This document shows, in pieces, positions 19,811-26,969 of a stretch of 64,000 nucleotides of DNA. Positions within the stretch are counted from its first letter, which is position 1, and every line of letters begins with the position of its first letter. The position numbers and the translations under genes were made by a program. The notes beneath the pieces are model-generated. The model saw only the letters and a list, made by a program, of their open reading frames with translations, did no database searches and had not been told where the DNA came from. Source of the DNA: Microbacterium testaceum StLB037 (lineage in GTDB: Bacteria; Actinomycetota; Actinomycetes; Actinomycetales; Microbacteriaceae); NCBI RefSeq assembly GCF_000202635.1, contig NC_015125.1, forward strand, positions 3,224,001-3,288,000, written 5' to 3'.

Positions 19811-20464
19811 GTGACCGATGACGCGCTGCGACAGGCTGCCGACACCATGCGAACGGTCCGGGAGCGCTGCGCCTGGACGCAGACCATCGACCACCGCGAC
19901 CTCGTCCCCTACCTCGTGGAGGAGAGCGCCGAGGTCATCGACGCGGTCGAGGCGGGCACGCGCGCCGACCTGCGCGAGGAGCTCGGCGACCTGCTCTGGC
20001 AGGTGCTCTTCCACGCCGAGATCGCTGCGGGTGACCCCGATGACCCCTTCGACATCGACGATGTCGCGCGAGGCTTGACCGAGAAGATGGTGCGGCGGCA
20101 TCCGCACGTGTTCGCGGACGCCGTGGCATCCACGCCCGACGAGGTCCTCGTGCACTGGAACGCGGCGAAAGCCGCCGAGAAGCACGACCGCACGAGCGTG
20201 TTGGACGGCGTCAGCGACCACATGCCGTCGCTCGCCCTGGCGCAGAAGGTGGTCGGCAAGGCGGCGCAGGTCGGGGTCTCGGCTCCGCACCACCGGCTCG
20301 CCGACCCCGCCTCCGAGGCCGAGCTGGGCGATGCCCTGCTGGCGCTGGTGCAGCTCGGCCGTGAGCGCGGATGGGATGCCGAGCGCGCCCTGCGCGAGCG
20401 CCTGCGGACCCTGCGCGCGGAGGTGCGGGCGGCGGAGGCGGGCGCCGAAACCGCATCCGATTGA
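19811..20464 (+). CDS. mazG: Nucleoside triphosphate pyrophosphohydrolase MazG
   Basis: A 217-residue single-domain MazG, hydrolysing (d)NTPs to NMP and pyrophosphate as a housecleaning enzyme. The metal-binding pattern is clear: EESAEVIDAVE (about 37-47) and REELGDLLWQVLFHAEIA (about 55-72), then KMVRRHPHVF (about 94-103), which is typical of the family. It is shorter than the two-domain E. coli MazG but normal for actinobacteria. GGGAG precedes the GTG by about 10 nt. A 46-nt near-palindrome begins at its stop codon. Confidence 0.93.
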   Translation: MTDDALRQAADTMRTVRERCAWTQTIDHRDLVPYLVEESAEVIDAVEAGTRADLREELGDLLWQVLFHAEIAAGDPDDPFDIDDVARGLTEKMVRRHPHVFADAVASTPDEVLVHWNAAKAAEKHDRTSVLDGVSDHMPSLALAQKVVGKAAQVGVSAPHHRLADPASEAELGDALLALVQLGRERGWDAERALRERLRTLRAEVRAAEAGAETASD

Positions 20465-20507
20465 CGAAACCGTACGCGGTGGGCGCCCATCGCCTACGGT
20501 CTCGTCA
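20462..20507. repeat. 46-nt imperfect palindrome at the mazG 3' end
   Basis: TGACGAAACCGTACGCG (20462-20478) and CGCCTACGGTCTCGTCA (20491-20507) are arms of a hairpin whose centre is itself self-complementary (TGGGCGCCCA). Only three position pairs deviate. The first three bases are the mazG stop codon. A third copy of TACGGTCTCG follows at 20513-20522. It may end mazG transcription. Confidence 0.6.
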
Positions 20508-20579
20508 ATCCCGTACGGTCTCGGCGCGAAGCGCGGTTTCCCGACGCGGGGAGCCGCGGGAGCCTGGAACAATGGAACC

Positions 20580-21854
20580 GTGGCATCCGTGAACCCGCCG
20601 CGCGGAATGCGCGACTTCCTCCCCGCTGACAAGGCCCGTCGTGAGCGCGTGCTCGCCGTCATCCGCGAGCGCTACCGCGCGCACGGCTTCGACGAGATCG
20701 AGACCCCCGTCATGGAGGACTACGACCGCCTGCACGCGGGCATCGGCGGCGACAACGAGAAGCTCTCCTTCAGCATCCTCAAGCGGGGGATGGATGCCGA
20801 GGCCATCCGCGCCGCGGCCGACGATCCCGCCGCACTGGCCGACCTGGGCCTCCGTTACGACCTCACCGTCCCGCTGGCTCGCTTCTACGCGACGAACCGC
20901 GCGCAGCTCCCGGCGGTGTTCCGCTCGATCCAGATGGCACCGGTCTGGCGGGCCGAGCGCCCGCAGAAGGGGCGCTACCGCCAGTTCCTCCAGTGCGACA
21001 TCGACATCATCGGCGACGCCTCGGCGCGCGCCGAGGCGGAGCTGATGATCGCGAGCCTCGACGTGCTCGACGAGCTCGGGCTCGAGGGCGGATCGATCCG
21101 CGTCAACGACCGCCGCGTGCTCGACGCGATGCTCGACGTCTTCGGCTTCGTCCCCGACGATCGGCCCGGCGTGCTCATCACGATCGACAAGCTCGACAAG
21201 GTCGGCTCCTCGGGTGTCGTCGCCGAACTCCGGGACCGCGGCGCCGCCGCCGAGGCCGTCGATGCTCTCGCGGCCTACCTCGACCGGCCCGCGGCACCCC
21301 CGTCCTTCGACGACGCCGGGATCCGTGCGGCCTTGCCCGCCGGCATCCCGGACGAGGTCATCACCCACCTCGTGACGCTCGGCGAGACGGTCGCCGCCGC
21401 CCGCGGGGCGGACGCGCCGCTCGTCTTCGACCCGTTCCTCGTGCGTGGCATGGGGTACTACACCGGCACGATCTTCGAGCTCGCCCACCCGAGCGTCGAC
21501 TACTCGCTCGGCGGCGGGGGCCGGTACGACGGGATGATCGGTCGCTTCCTCGGGCAGCAGGTGCCGGCCGTGGGCTTCTCGATCGGGTTCGAGCGGATCG
21601 TCGACCTGCTTCCCGACACCGATGCCGCCGGAGACCGCTCCGTCGTGCTCGTGCACGATCGCGACGTGCCGCTCGCCCAGCTCCTTGCGCTCAAGACGCA
21701 CCTCGTCGCCGGTGGGGCGCGCGTGCGCGTCGAGCAGCGGCCGAAGAACATGAAAGCGCTGCTCGAGCGCTCCGCGGCCGACGGATACTCCTCGTTCGCC
21801 CCCGTCGGGGTCGACACGACGGTCGAGTCCCTGGAGCTGCGGCCGCTGAGCTGA
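20580..21854 (+). CDS. hisS: Histidine--tRNA ligase
   Basis: A 424-residue class II synthetase charging tRNA-His. VNPPRGMRDFLP (about 4-15) is the usual N-terminus, motif 2 is VWRAERPQKGRYRQFLQCD (about 121-139), the histidine-binding loop is RGMGYYTGTIFE (about 290), GGGGRYDGMIG follows, and motif 3 is GFSIGFERI (about 333). GTG 20580 is chosen because it yields the conserved MASVNPPRG start; AACAAT lies 6 nt upstream, so a leaderless mRNA is possible. The gene stands alone between mazG and the accessory region. Confidence 0.94.
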   Translation: MASVNPPRGMRDFLPADKARRERVLAVIRERYRAHGFDEIETPVMEDYDRLHAGIGGDNEKLSFSILKRGMDAEAIRAAADDPAALADLGLRYDLTVPLARFYATNRAQLPAVFRSIQMAPVWRAERPQKGRYRQFLQCDIDIIGDASARAEAELMIASLDVLDELGLEGGSIRVNDRRVLDAMLDVFGFVPDDRPGVLITIDKLDKVGSSGVVAELRDRGAAAEAVDALAAYLDRPAAPPSFDDAGIRAALPAGIPDEVITHLVTLGETVAAARGADAPLVFDPFLVRGMGYYTGTIFELAHPSVDYSLGGGGRYDGMIGRFLGQQVPAVGFSIGFERIVDLLPDTDAAGDRSVVLVHDRDVPLAQLLALKTHLVAGGARVRVEQRPKNMKALLERSAADGYSSFAPVGVDTTVESLELRPLS

Positions 21855-22200
21855 GACAGCTGCGCGCGTGAACGGCTCGAGGCGCGGCTCGCGGCGGCCG
21901 ATCGTGAGGTTCCTGATTCTGTCGAAGGGATCGGCCGTGTGAGGGGTTGTGGCGACGTGCATGTCGGCAGGGTGAGCAGCTGACCGCGGGCAGACGATCA
22001 CGCGTACCAATCTGCGATGAGCGAGCGGGCCGTCGTGCCCACCGACACCGCAGCTCGAGCCCCGGACGGCCTCGAGGCGGAGAACGCCGGTTCTACCGTG
22101 TCTGCGGAACGGGGACCACGTGGTCTGCGTCTGTCACCGAACTCAGGGGAACCATGTTCGACATTCATTTCGTCCGCCAAGAACGTCTGCGCGCCTGGAT
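21855..22200. other. Gene-free stretch downstream of hisS
   Basis: No convincing gene is seen. Base composition is lower in G+C than the flanks. It contains one degenerate copy of the dispersed 25-nt hairpin (21908-21932). Open frames crossing it have no coding bias. Confidence 0.5.
21908..21932 (+). repeat. Degenerate copy of the 25-nt CTGAGC..GTCGAAG hairpin
   Basis: Reads GGTTCCTGATTC then TGTCGAAGGGATC. The length and the TGTCGAAG core match the copies at 28522 and 28696; one arm pair has decayed. Confidence 0.5.
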
Positions 22201-22230
22201 ATGCGTTTCGCTCAGCGTGGCCTGCACGCG

Positions 22231-22512
22231 ATGAACATGGAGGCCTTCGCGGCGTTGTGGCCACGCATCGCCTACTGGGTGCTCTGGGCATCGATCCTCG
22301 CGATCTTGGCGACCGGGATGATCCTGCTAGCTGTCGGGCAGACGGTGGAATGGATACCGAACGCCGGAAATCCCAACGTGTACCAAGCTCAGACCGTGAG
22401 CCTCGTGCCCGCAGGGGGCGCGCTGAGCGGAATCGGGGGTCTCGCGGTGATTGCGACTCTCATGCTCGAAGCGTTCGTCGGACCTTTGCATCGACGTCGA
22501 TCACAGCACTAG
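22231..22512 (+). CDS. Small two-span membrane protein
   Basis: A 93-residue frame with two predicted helices, WVLWASILAILATGMILLAV (about 15-35) and a Gly/Ala-rich one ending LMLEAFVG (about 63-86), and a short basic tail HRRRSQH. The ATG at 22231 is preferred; an in-frame ATG at 22201 would add ten polar residues. No family is recognised and no strong ribosome binding site is visible, so confidence is moderate. A perfect 12-bp hairpin follows 24 nt after the stop, which supports it being an expressed gene. Confidence 0.5.
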   Translation: MNMEAFAALWPRIAYWVLWASILAILATGMILLAVGQTVEWIPNAGNPNVYQAQTVSLVPAGGALSGIGGLAVIATLMLEAFVGPLHRRRSQH

Positions 22513-22535
22513 TCCCGGTCGGCCGTATCTGGGAC

Positions 22536-22568
22536 AGGGCGGTGGTCGATGGTGATGACCACCGCCCT
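22536..22568 (+). terminator. Hairpin after the small membrane protein
   Basis: A perfect 12-bp stem, AGGGCGGTGGTC with GACCACCGCCCT, closes a 9-nt loop. It lies 28 bp before the left end of the insertion sequence. Confidence 0.7.
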
Positions 22569-22645
22569 CGCCGAGTTCGGTTCCCTCGTTCACGGCTAGG
22601 GCGTGTCTTGTAATTGGTCGGTGTGTTGGCTGAGATGCTGGCAGG

Positions 22646-23041
22646 GTGTCGCGTTTCGTGTTGCTCTCGGATGATCAGTTCGTGTTGATCGCTGATCTTC
22701 TCCCTGGGCCTACGGGTAGGAAGGGGCGTCCGTTCGCGGACGCGCGGACGATGGTCGAGGGCATCGTTTACCGGTACCGGACCGGGATAGCCTGGCGGGA
22801 TCTGCCGCGGACGTTCGGGCCGTGGCAGACGGTGTGGGCTTGGCATCGCCGTCTCGCGGCCGATGGCACCTGGGACGTCGTGCTCGACCGACTGGTCAGC
22901 GCTGCGGACACCGCTGGCGCGGTGGACTGGTCGGTGTCAGTGGACTCCACGATTGCGCGCGCCCACCAGCACGCGACGAACATCTCCCGGGTTACGGGGG
23001 GCTTCGTCGAATTACACGAATCCGCGACTCGAGCCGCCTGA
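22646..23041 (+). CDS. IS5-family transposase, upstream frame (OrfA)
   Basis: A 131-residue frame starting at GTG 22646: LLSDDQFVLIADLLPG, GRPFADARTMVEGIVYRYRTG and the first catalytic Asp in SVDSTIARAHQHA (about 100). This is the N-terminal half of an IS5/IS427-type DDE transposase. It ends at 23039-23041 in RAA-stop, whereas the expected continuation, EPPDHGFGRSRGG, is in the frame one base further on (+1). A run of six G lies at 22996-23001. A full transposase therefore requires a +1 (or -2) frameshift, or the copy carries a frameshift mutation. Confidence 0.8.
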   Translation: MSRFVLLSDDQFVLIADLLPGPTGRKGRPFADARTMVEGIVYRYRTGIAWRDLPRTFGPWQTVWAWHRRLAADGTWDVVLDRLVSAADTAGAVDWSVSVDSTIARAHQHATNISRVTGGFVELHESATRAA

Positions 23042-23540
23042 CCACGGCTTCGGTCGCTCCCGCGGAGGCCTGTCCACGAAGATTCACCAGCTCGTCGACG
23101 GTCATGGACTGCCCTTGGTGACATTGGTCACCCCCGGACAAGCGGGCGACTCGCCGATGCTGCTGCCCCTGCTGGCCGAACTCCGCGTCACCCGGCCGGT
23201 CGGACGCCCGCGCACCCGACCCGATCGAGTGCGCGGCGACAAGGCGTACTCATCCCGAGCGATCCGCGCCCACCTTCGCAGCCGTGGCATCGAAGCAGTG
23301 ATCCCGGAGCCCCGCGACCAGCAAGGCCACCGGAAACGGCGCGGATCCCGAGGCGGACGCCCCGTCTCCTACAACCCGGTCGACTACCGCAACCGCAACG
23401 TCATCGAACGCGGCTTCTGCCGAGTCAAACAATGGCGAGGCCTCGCTACCCGCTACGACAAGCTGGCAATCGTCTACCGCGCCGCGGTCGTCCTCAACGC
23501 CGTCATCGCCTGGCTACGCCATTTACAAGACACGCCCTAG
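22863..23540 (+). CDS. IS5-family transposase, downstream frame (OrfB)
   Basis: This frame is open from 22863, but conserved transposase sequence begins only near 23028 (LEPPDHGFGRSRGGLSTKIH). It then carries the second catalytic Asp in VRGDKAYSSRAIRAHL and the catalytic Glu in NVIERGFCRVKQWRGLATRYDK, and ends at a TAG within the right inverted repeat. It supplies the C-terminal catalytic part of the transposase and is unlikely to be translated alone from the formal ATG. It lies in the +1 frame relative to the upstream half. Confidence 0.75.
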   Translation: MAPGTSCSTDWSALRTPLARWTGRCQWTPRLRAPTSTRRTSPGLRGASSNYTNPRLEPPDHGFGRSRGGLSTKIHQLVDGHGLPLVTLVTPGQAGDSPMLLPLLAELRVTRPVGRPRTRPDRVRGDKAYSSRAIRAHLRSRGIEAVIPEPRDQQGHRKRRGSRGGRPVSYNPVDYRNRNVIERGFCRVKQWRGLATRYDKLAIVYRAAVVLNAVIAWLRHLQDTP

Positions 23541-24394
23541 GCGACCGCGCTGATCAGCGCCTCGTCCGGACTCTCCGCCGCGAGCCGCTCCAGGCGGGCC
23601 GCGGTCGCGTCGTCGCGCGGCGCGAACCAGACGACGCGCGAGCCCAGTCCCTCGTCGATCCACAGGCTCGACATCTCGAGGTGCAGCTCGCCGACGCGGG
23701 GGTGCACGAGGTTCTTGGGAGCGTTGCGCTCCCCGCCGACGTCGCCCAGTCGCCACAGCTCCGCGAAGCGCGGCGAGGTGGCTTCGAGCTCGGCGACGAA
23801 ACGCTGCCAGGCCGGTTCTTCGTGGTGCCGACCGTAGGCGGCGCGCAGGCGCGCGGCGATCCGTCGCTGCGCGTGATCCAGGTCGACGTGGGCGCGCTGC
23901 CACGCGGTGTCGGTGAACAGCAGCACGGCGCAGTTGCGGCGTTCGACGGGCAGCTCGTCGAGGTCGTCGAAGAGGTAGCGGTACGAGCGGTTGTACGCGC
24001 GGATGTCGAAACGCGAGGTCTGCACCGCCGCCGGGTAGGGCAACAGCTTCTCGAGGAGGTCGAGGTGCGTCTGCCCGACGCACTGCCGCGCCTCGCGATC
24101 GGGCAGGGGGAGGTCGGCGAGGGCGAACAGGTGGTCGCGTTCGTCGTCGCTCAGCAGCAGCGCTCGGGCGATCGCGGCCACCACCTGCGCGGACGCGGCG
24201 ATCGGGCGCCCCTGCTCGAGCCAGGTGTACCAGGTGAGTCCGACACCGGCGAGCTGCGCGACCTCCTCGCGCCGCAGGCCCGCGACGCGACGGCGCGCCC
24301 CGTCGGGAAGGCCGACGTCGGCGGGACGCAGGCGCGCGCGGCGGCTGCGCAGGAACCCCGCGAACTCGGCGCGGGCGTCGTCGGACCGACTCAT
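23537..24394 (-). CDS. XRE-type regulator with MmyB-like ligand-binding domain
   Basis: A 285-residue protein with an N-terminal helix-turn-helix (RRVAGLRREEVAQLAGVGLTWYTWLEQGR, about 35-63, quoted here by its ends RRVAGLRREE and TWYTWLEQGR) and the C-terminal MmyB-like domain (FDIRAYNRSYRYLF, then HPRVGELHLEMSSLW near 232). This family is abundant in actinobacteria and often sits beside the transporter or oxidoreductase it represses. The start follows GAGGGAGGG. Its TAG stop lies in the CTAG at the right edge of the insertion sequence; the codon itself would have been the same before insertion. It diverges from an MFS gene with repeated operator-like sites between them. Confidence 0.88.
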   Translation of the reverse strand: MSRSDDARAEFAGFLRSRRARLRPADVGLPDGARRRVAGLRREEVAQLAGVGLTWYTWLEQGRPIAASAQVVAAIARALLLSDDERDHLFALADLPLPDREARQCVGQTHLDLLEKLLPYPAAVQTSRFDIRAYNRSYRYLFDDLDELPVERRNCAVLLFTDTAWQRAHVDLDHAQRRIAARLRAAYGRHHEEPAWQRFVAELEATSPRFAELWRLGDVGGERNAPKNLVHPRVGELHLEMSSLWIDEGLGSRVVWFAPRDDATAARLERLAAESPDEALISAVA

Positions 24395-24463
24395 GGCATC
24401 CCTCCCTCTCCGGTGATCCTAGGACCGCCCTCCGACACGTCCTCGCGCGGTGGGGAGTGCTCT

Positions 24464-24499
24464 CAGTACCAGGATGAAGGCACTCCTGGTACCAGGATG
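24464..24499. promoter_or_regulatory. Paired operator-like repeats between the MmyB-type regulator and the MFS gene
   Basis: TACCAGGATG occurs at 24467-24476 and again at 24490-24499, 23 bp apart. The second lies in a perfect 14-bp palindrome TCCTGGTACCAGGA (24484-24497). Two in-phase sites in a divergent regulator/pump intergenic region are good operator candidates. Confidence 0.6.
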
Positions 24500-24521
24500 C
24501 CAAGGTCTCCATGCTGTCACC

Positions 24522-25982
24522 ATGACCACCTCCGCACATCCCGCCACCGGCAGCGCTCCCGTGCCGATCCGCCCGGGCCTGCCCGATCCCGGCACGGCCG
24601 AGGGCGTGCCGACATGGCGCTATCTCGGCTTCCTCCTCGGCCCCGGCGTGGGGACGTTCGCCTTCAACGCGGTCACGGTGATCCTGCCGACGCTGCGCGA
24701 ACGCTTCGGTGCGGGCGACGTGGCTCTCGAACTCGTCATCGCGGGGTACGGCATCCCGTTCGCCGTCCTGCTGATCCTGGGCGGGCGCCTCGGCGACCGC
24801 TTCGGGCGCCACCGTCTCTACGCGATCGGCATGGGGCTCTTCCTCGTCTCCGCGATCGCGTGCGCCCTCGCCCCCTCGATCGAGACGTTGATCGCCGCCC
24901 GCGTGGTGCAGGGCGTCGGTGCGGCGTTGTGCACCCCGCAGGTGCTCGGGACCATCCAGGCGACCTCGCGAGGGGCGGCTCGCACCCGGGCGATCGCCGC
25001 GTTCGGCGCGAGCGGCGGGATCGGGGCCGCGGTCGGGCAGGTCGCCGGCGGGGCTCTCGCGGCGGTGTCGTTCGGCCCCGTCGAGGGGTGGCGCGCGGTG
25101 TTCGTCGTGGTCGCGCTCATCGCGGTGGCCGCGATCGTCCTCGCTCCGCTGGCGCCGAGGTCTCGGGCGCACGAGGTGGTCGCTATCGACCTCGTCGGAA
25201 CCGCGGCGCTGGCCCTCGGCATCCTGGCCGCCTCCGTCGCGCTGACGTTCGGCCCGGCGTGGAACTGGTCGTGGCCGGTCGCCGTCGCCCTCCTGGTCGC
25301 CGCCCTGGCGCTGTGGGGCATGTGGAGGCACCAGGATGCCATCGAGTGCTCCGGCCGCGTCCCGCTGCTGCCTCCGAGCGTCTTGCGCCTGCGCCCCCTG
25401 CAACTCGGCCTGATCGCGGCGGGGCTGTTCTTCGCCGGGTATTCCGCCCTGCTGTACGTCTTCCCGCGCGCGGTCGAGGCCGGAGGCCTGACCTCGCTCC
25501 AGGCCGGCATGGCGCTGCTGCCGTTCGCGGTCGTGTTCGCCGGGATGTCCCTGGCCGTCGCTCGCATCCAGAGCCGTCTGGGTGACGCGACGCTCATCCT
25601 CGGCGTCTCCCTGCAGATCGTGGCGCTCCTCGCGATGGGCGGCACCCTCGCGGTGGCGTGGGGGAGCGACATCGGTCTGTGGCTGCAGCCCGCGCTCGTG
25701 ATCCTCGGCGCGGGTCAGGCGCTCATCTTCTCCCCGCTGACCCAGCTCGTCGTGCGCGAGGTGCCGGTCGAGGCGGCGGGTCTGTCGGGCGGGATGTTCA
25801 GCACCGCCCAGCAGCTCGCACTGTCGTTCGGGGTGATCGTGATCGGGGGACTCGTGAGCCTCACCGGCGCGGCCGGCCGCGACGAGCTCCTCGCCGGGCT
25901 CGCCCTCGACATCGCGCTCGCCGTGGCGGTGCTGATCGTCGCCGTCGCCCTCCGCTCCCGCGCGCGCCGCCCCTCCCGCTGA
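24522..25982 (+). CDS. MFS drug-resistance-type transporter (DHA2/EmrB-like)
   Basis: A 486-residue multi-helix MFS exporter. The motif A loop GGRLGDRFGRHRLY (about 86-99), the motif C-like GASGGIGAAVGQVAGG (about 160-176) and a long second half fit proton-driven drug pumps of the DHA2 type. The ATG at 24522 begins MTTSAHP. A weaker in-frame ATG upstream at 24450 would translate through the operator repeats, so it is rejected. It is divergent from the MmyB-type regulator, which probably represses it. The substrate is unknown. Confidence 0.85.
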   Translation: MTTSAHPATGSAPVPIRPGLPDPGTAEGVPTWRYLGFLLGPGVGTFAFNAVTVILPTLRERFGAGDVALELVIAGYGIPFAVLLILGGRLGDRFGRHRLYAIGMGLFLVSAIACALAPSIETLIAARVVQGVGAALCTPQVLGTIQATSRGAARTRAIAAFGASGGIGAAVGQVAGGALAAVSFGPVEGWRAVFVVVALIAVAAIVLAPLAPRSRAHEVVAIDLVGTAALALGILAASVALTFGPAWNWSWPVAVALLVAALALWGMWRHQDAIECSGRVPLLPPSVLRLRPLQLGLIAAGLFFAGYSALLYVFPRAVEAGGLTSLQAGMALLPFAVVFAGMSLAVARIQSRLGDATLILGVSLQIVALLAMGGTLAVAWGSDIGLWLQPALVILGAGQALIFSPLTQLVVREVPVEAAGLSGGMFSTAQQLALSFGVIVIGGLVSLTGAAGRDELLAGLALDIALAVAVLIVAVALRSRARRPSR

Positions 25983-25985
25983 CGC

Positions 25986-26048
25986 GCGGGCGGGGACGCG
26001 CCGACGCGGACGTGCCGGCGGGGTCGTGCGGGCGGGGACGCGCCGACG
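25986..26048. repeat. 21-bp direct repeat pair
   Basis: GCGGGCGGGGACGCGCCGAC plus G occurs at 25986-26006 and again at 26028-26048, 42 bp apart, in the 155-bp gap between the MFS and SGNH genes. The function is not evident. Confidence 0.6.
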
Positions 26049-26137
26049 GGAAAGACACCGGATGCCGCGGCCCCGGCGTCGCCCCACCGTCACGGGGCGT
26101 CCACCGGGCGTTCACCGCGGGCGGGTGTCATCGGAGG

Positions 26138-26947
26138 ATGCGCGTGCGTCGTCCGGTGACCCTGACCGCCGCCTCCTCGGTGGCCGTGCTCGGCGCGACC
26201 GCCGTGGCGATGCGGACGCTCATCTCCCGGCAGGCCGCGATCGCACGCCGCCGCATCGGCAAGCCGCTGGGGGAGCAGGCTCTCGACGCCGACCGGGTCT
26301 GGCGGCGCAAGAAGCATCCGGGAGAACCGGTCGAATTGCTGCTCCTCGGCGACTCGATCGCCGCGGGGCTCGGTGCAGGGCACCGCCGGGACACGCTGGG
26401 TGCCCGGCTCGCCAAGGGCATCGCGCGCGAGGCGGTTCGTCCCGTGCGCCTCCGCACCGCCGCGGTCGTGGGGTCCGAGACCTCGGCGCTCGCCCTCCAA
26501 CTCGCCGAGCTCCCTCCCGACTACCGCGCCGACGTCGCCGTCATCGTCGTGGGCGGGAACGACGTCACCCACAGGGTGCCCGCGAACCGCGCCGCCGCGC
26601 AGCTCGAGGAGGCCATCGGCATCCTGAGAGAGCGGGGGATGCCGGTGGTCGTCGGCACGTGCCCCGATCTCGGCACCCTGCGGGCCGTGCCGCAGCCGCT
26701 GCGCACCCTGGCGTCGCGCTCGTCGCGACAGCTGGCCGCGGCCCAGGCGCGTGCCGCCCACCGGGCGGGGGCGCGCGTGGTCGGGCTCGCGCGGGCGGTG
26801 GGGCCGGTGTTCGCCGAACGCCCCGATGAGATGTTCAGCATCGATCGGTTCCACCCCAGCGCCCTCGGCTACCGCCGCACCGCCGACGCGCTGCTGCCGG
26901 CGGTGCTCGCCACGCTGCCGACCGCTCCTTCCTCGGCCAACCCATAG
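26138..26947 (+). CDS. SGNH/GDSL-family hydrolase with N-terminal membrane anchor
   Basis: A 269-residue protein. A basic N-terminus and hydrophobic helix (about 7-25) act as signal or anchor. The hydrolase blocks follow: LLLGDSIAAGLG (about 68-79, nucleophile Ser), VVGGNDVTHR (about 137), and SIDRFHPSALGY (about 245) with the Asp-x-x-His of the catalytic triad. The family cleaves esters of lipids, polysaccharides or peptidoglycan outside the cytoplasm. GGAGG lies 1 nt before ATG 26138 but 6 nt before GTG 26144, so the true start may be two codons later. The substrate is not predictable. Confidence 0.82.
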   Translation: MRVRRPVTLTAASSVAVLGATAVAMRTLISRQAAIARRRIGKPLGEQALDADRVWRRKKHPGEPVELLLLGDSIAAGLGAGHRRDTLGARLAKGIAREAVRPVRLRTAAVVGSETSALALQLAELPPDYRADVAVIVVGGNDVTHRVPANRAAAQLEEAIGILRERGMPVVVGTCPDLGTLRAVPQPLRTLASRSSRQLAAAQARAAHRAGARVVGLARAVGPVFAERPDEMFSIDRFHPSALGYRRTADALLPAVLATLPTAPSSANP

Positions 26948-26969
26948 CCCGCCGCCGTACTCTTCCGGC

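Larger units (their letters stand above)
22596..23540 (+). mobile_element. IS5-family insertion sequence (IS427-like), about 940 bp
   Basis: The ends are perfect 18-bp inverted repeats: CTAGGGCGTGTCTTGTAA at 22596-22613 and its complement at 23523-23540. The outer CTAG is probably the target duplication (or contains a TA duplication), giving a 937-bp element with 14-bp terminal repeats at 22600-23536. Inside is a DDE transposase split into two frames. Insertion fell on a CTAG that holds the stop codon of the neighbouring regulator gene. The intact ends suggest recent arrival. Confidence 0.88.

Noticed and set aside
22017..22613. 198-codon plus-strand frame between hisS and the insertion sequence
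   Set aside because: Composition is unlike real proteins here, and it overlaps the better-supported two-helix membrane protein and runs into the insertion sequence.
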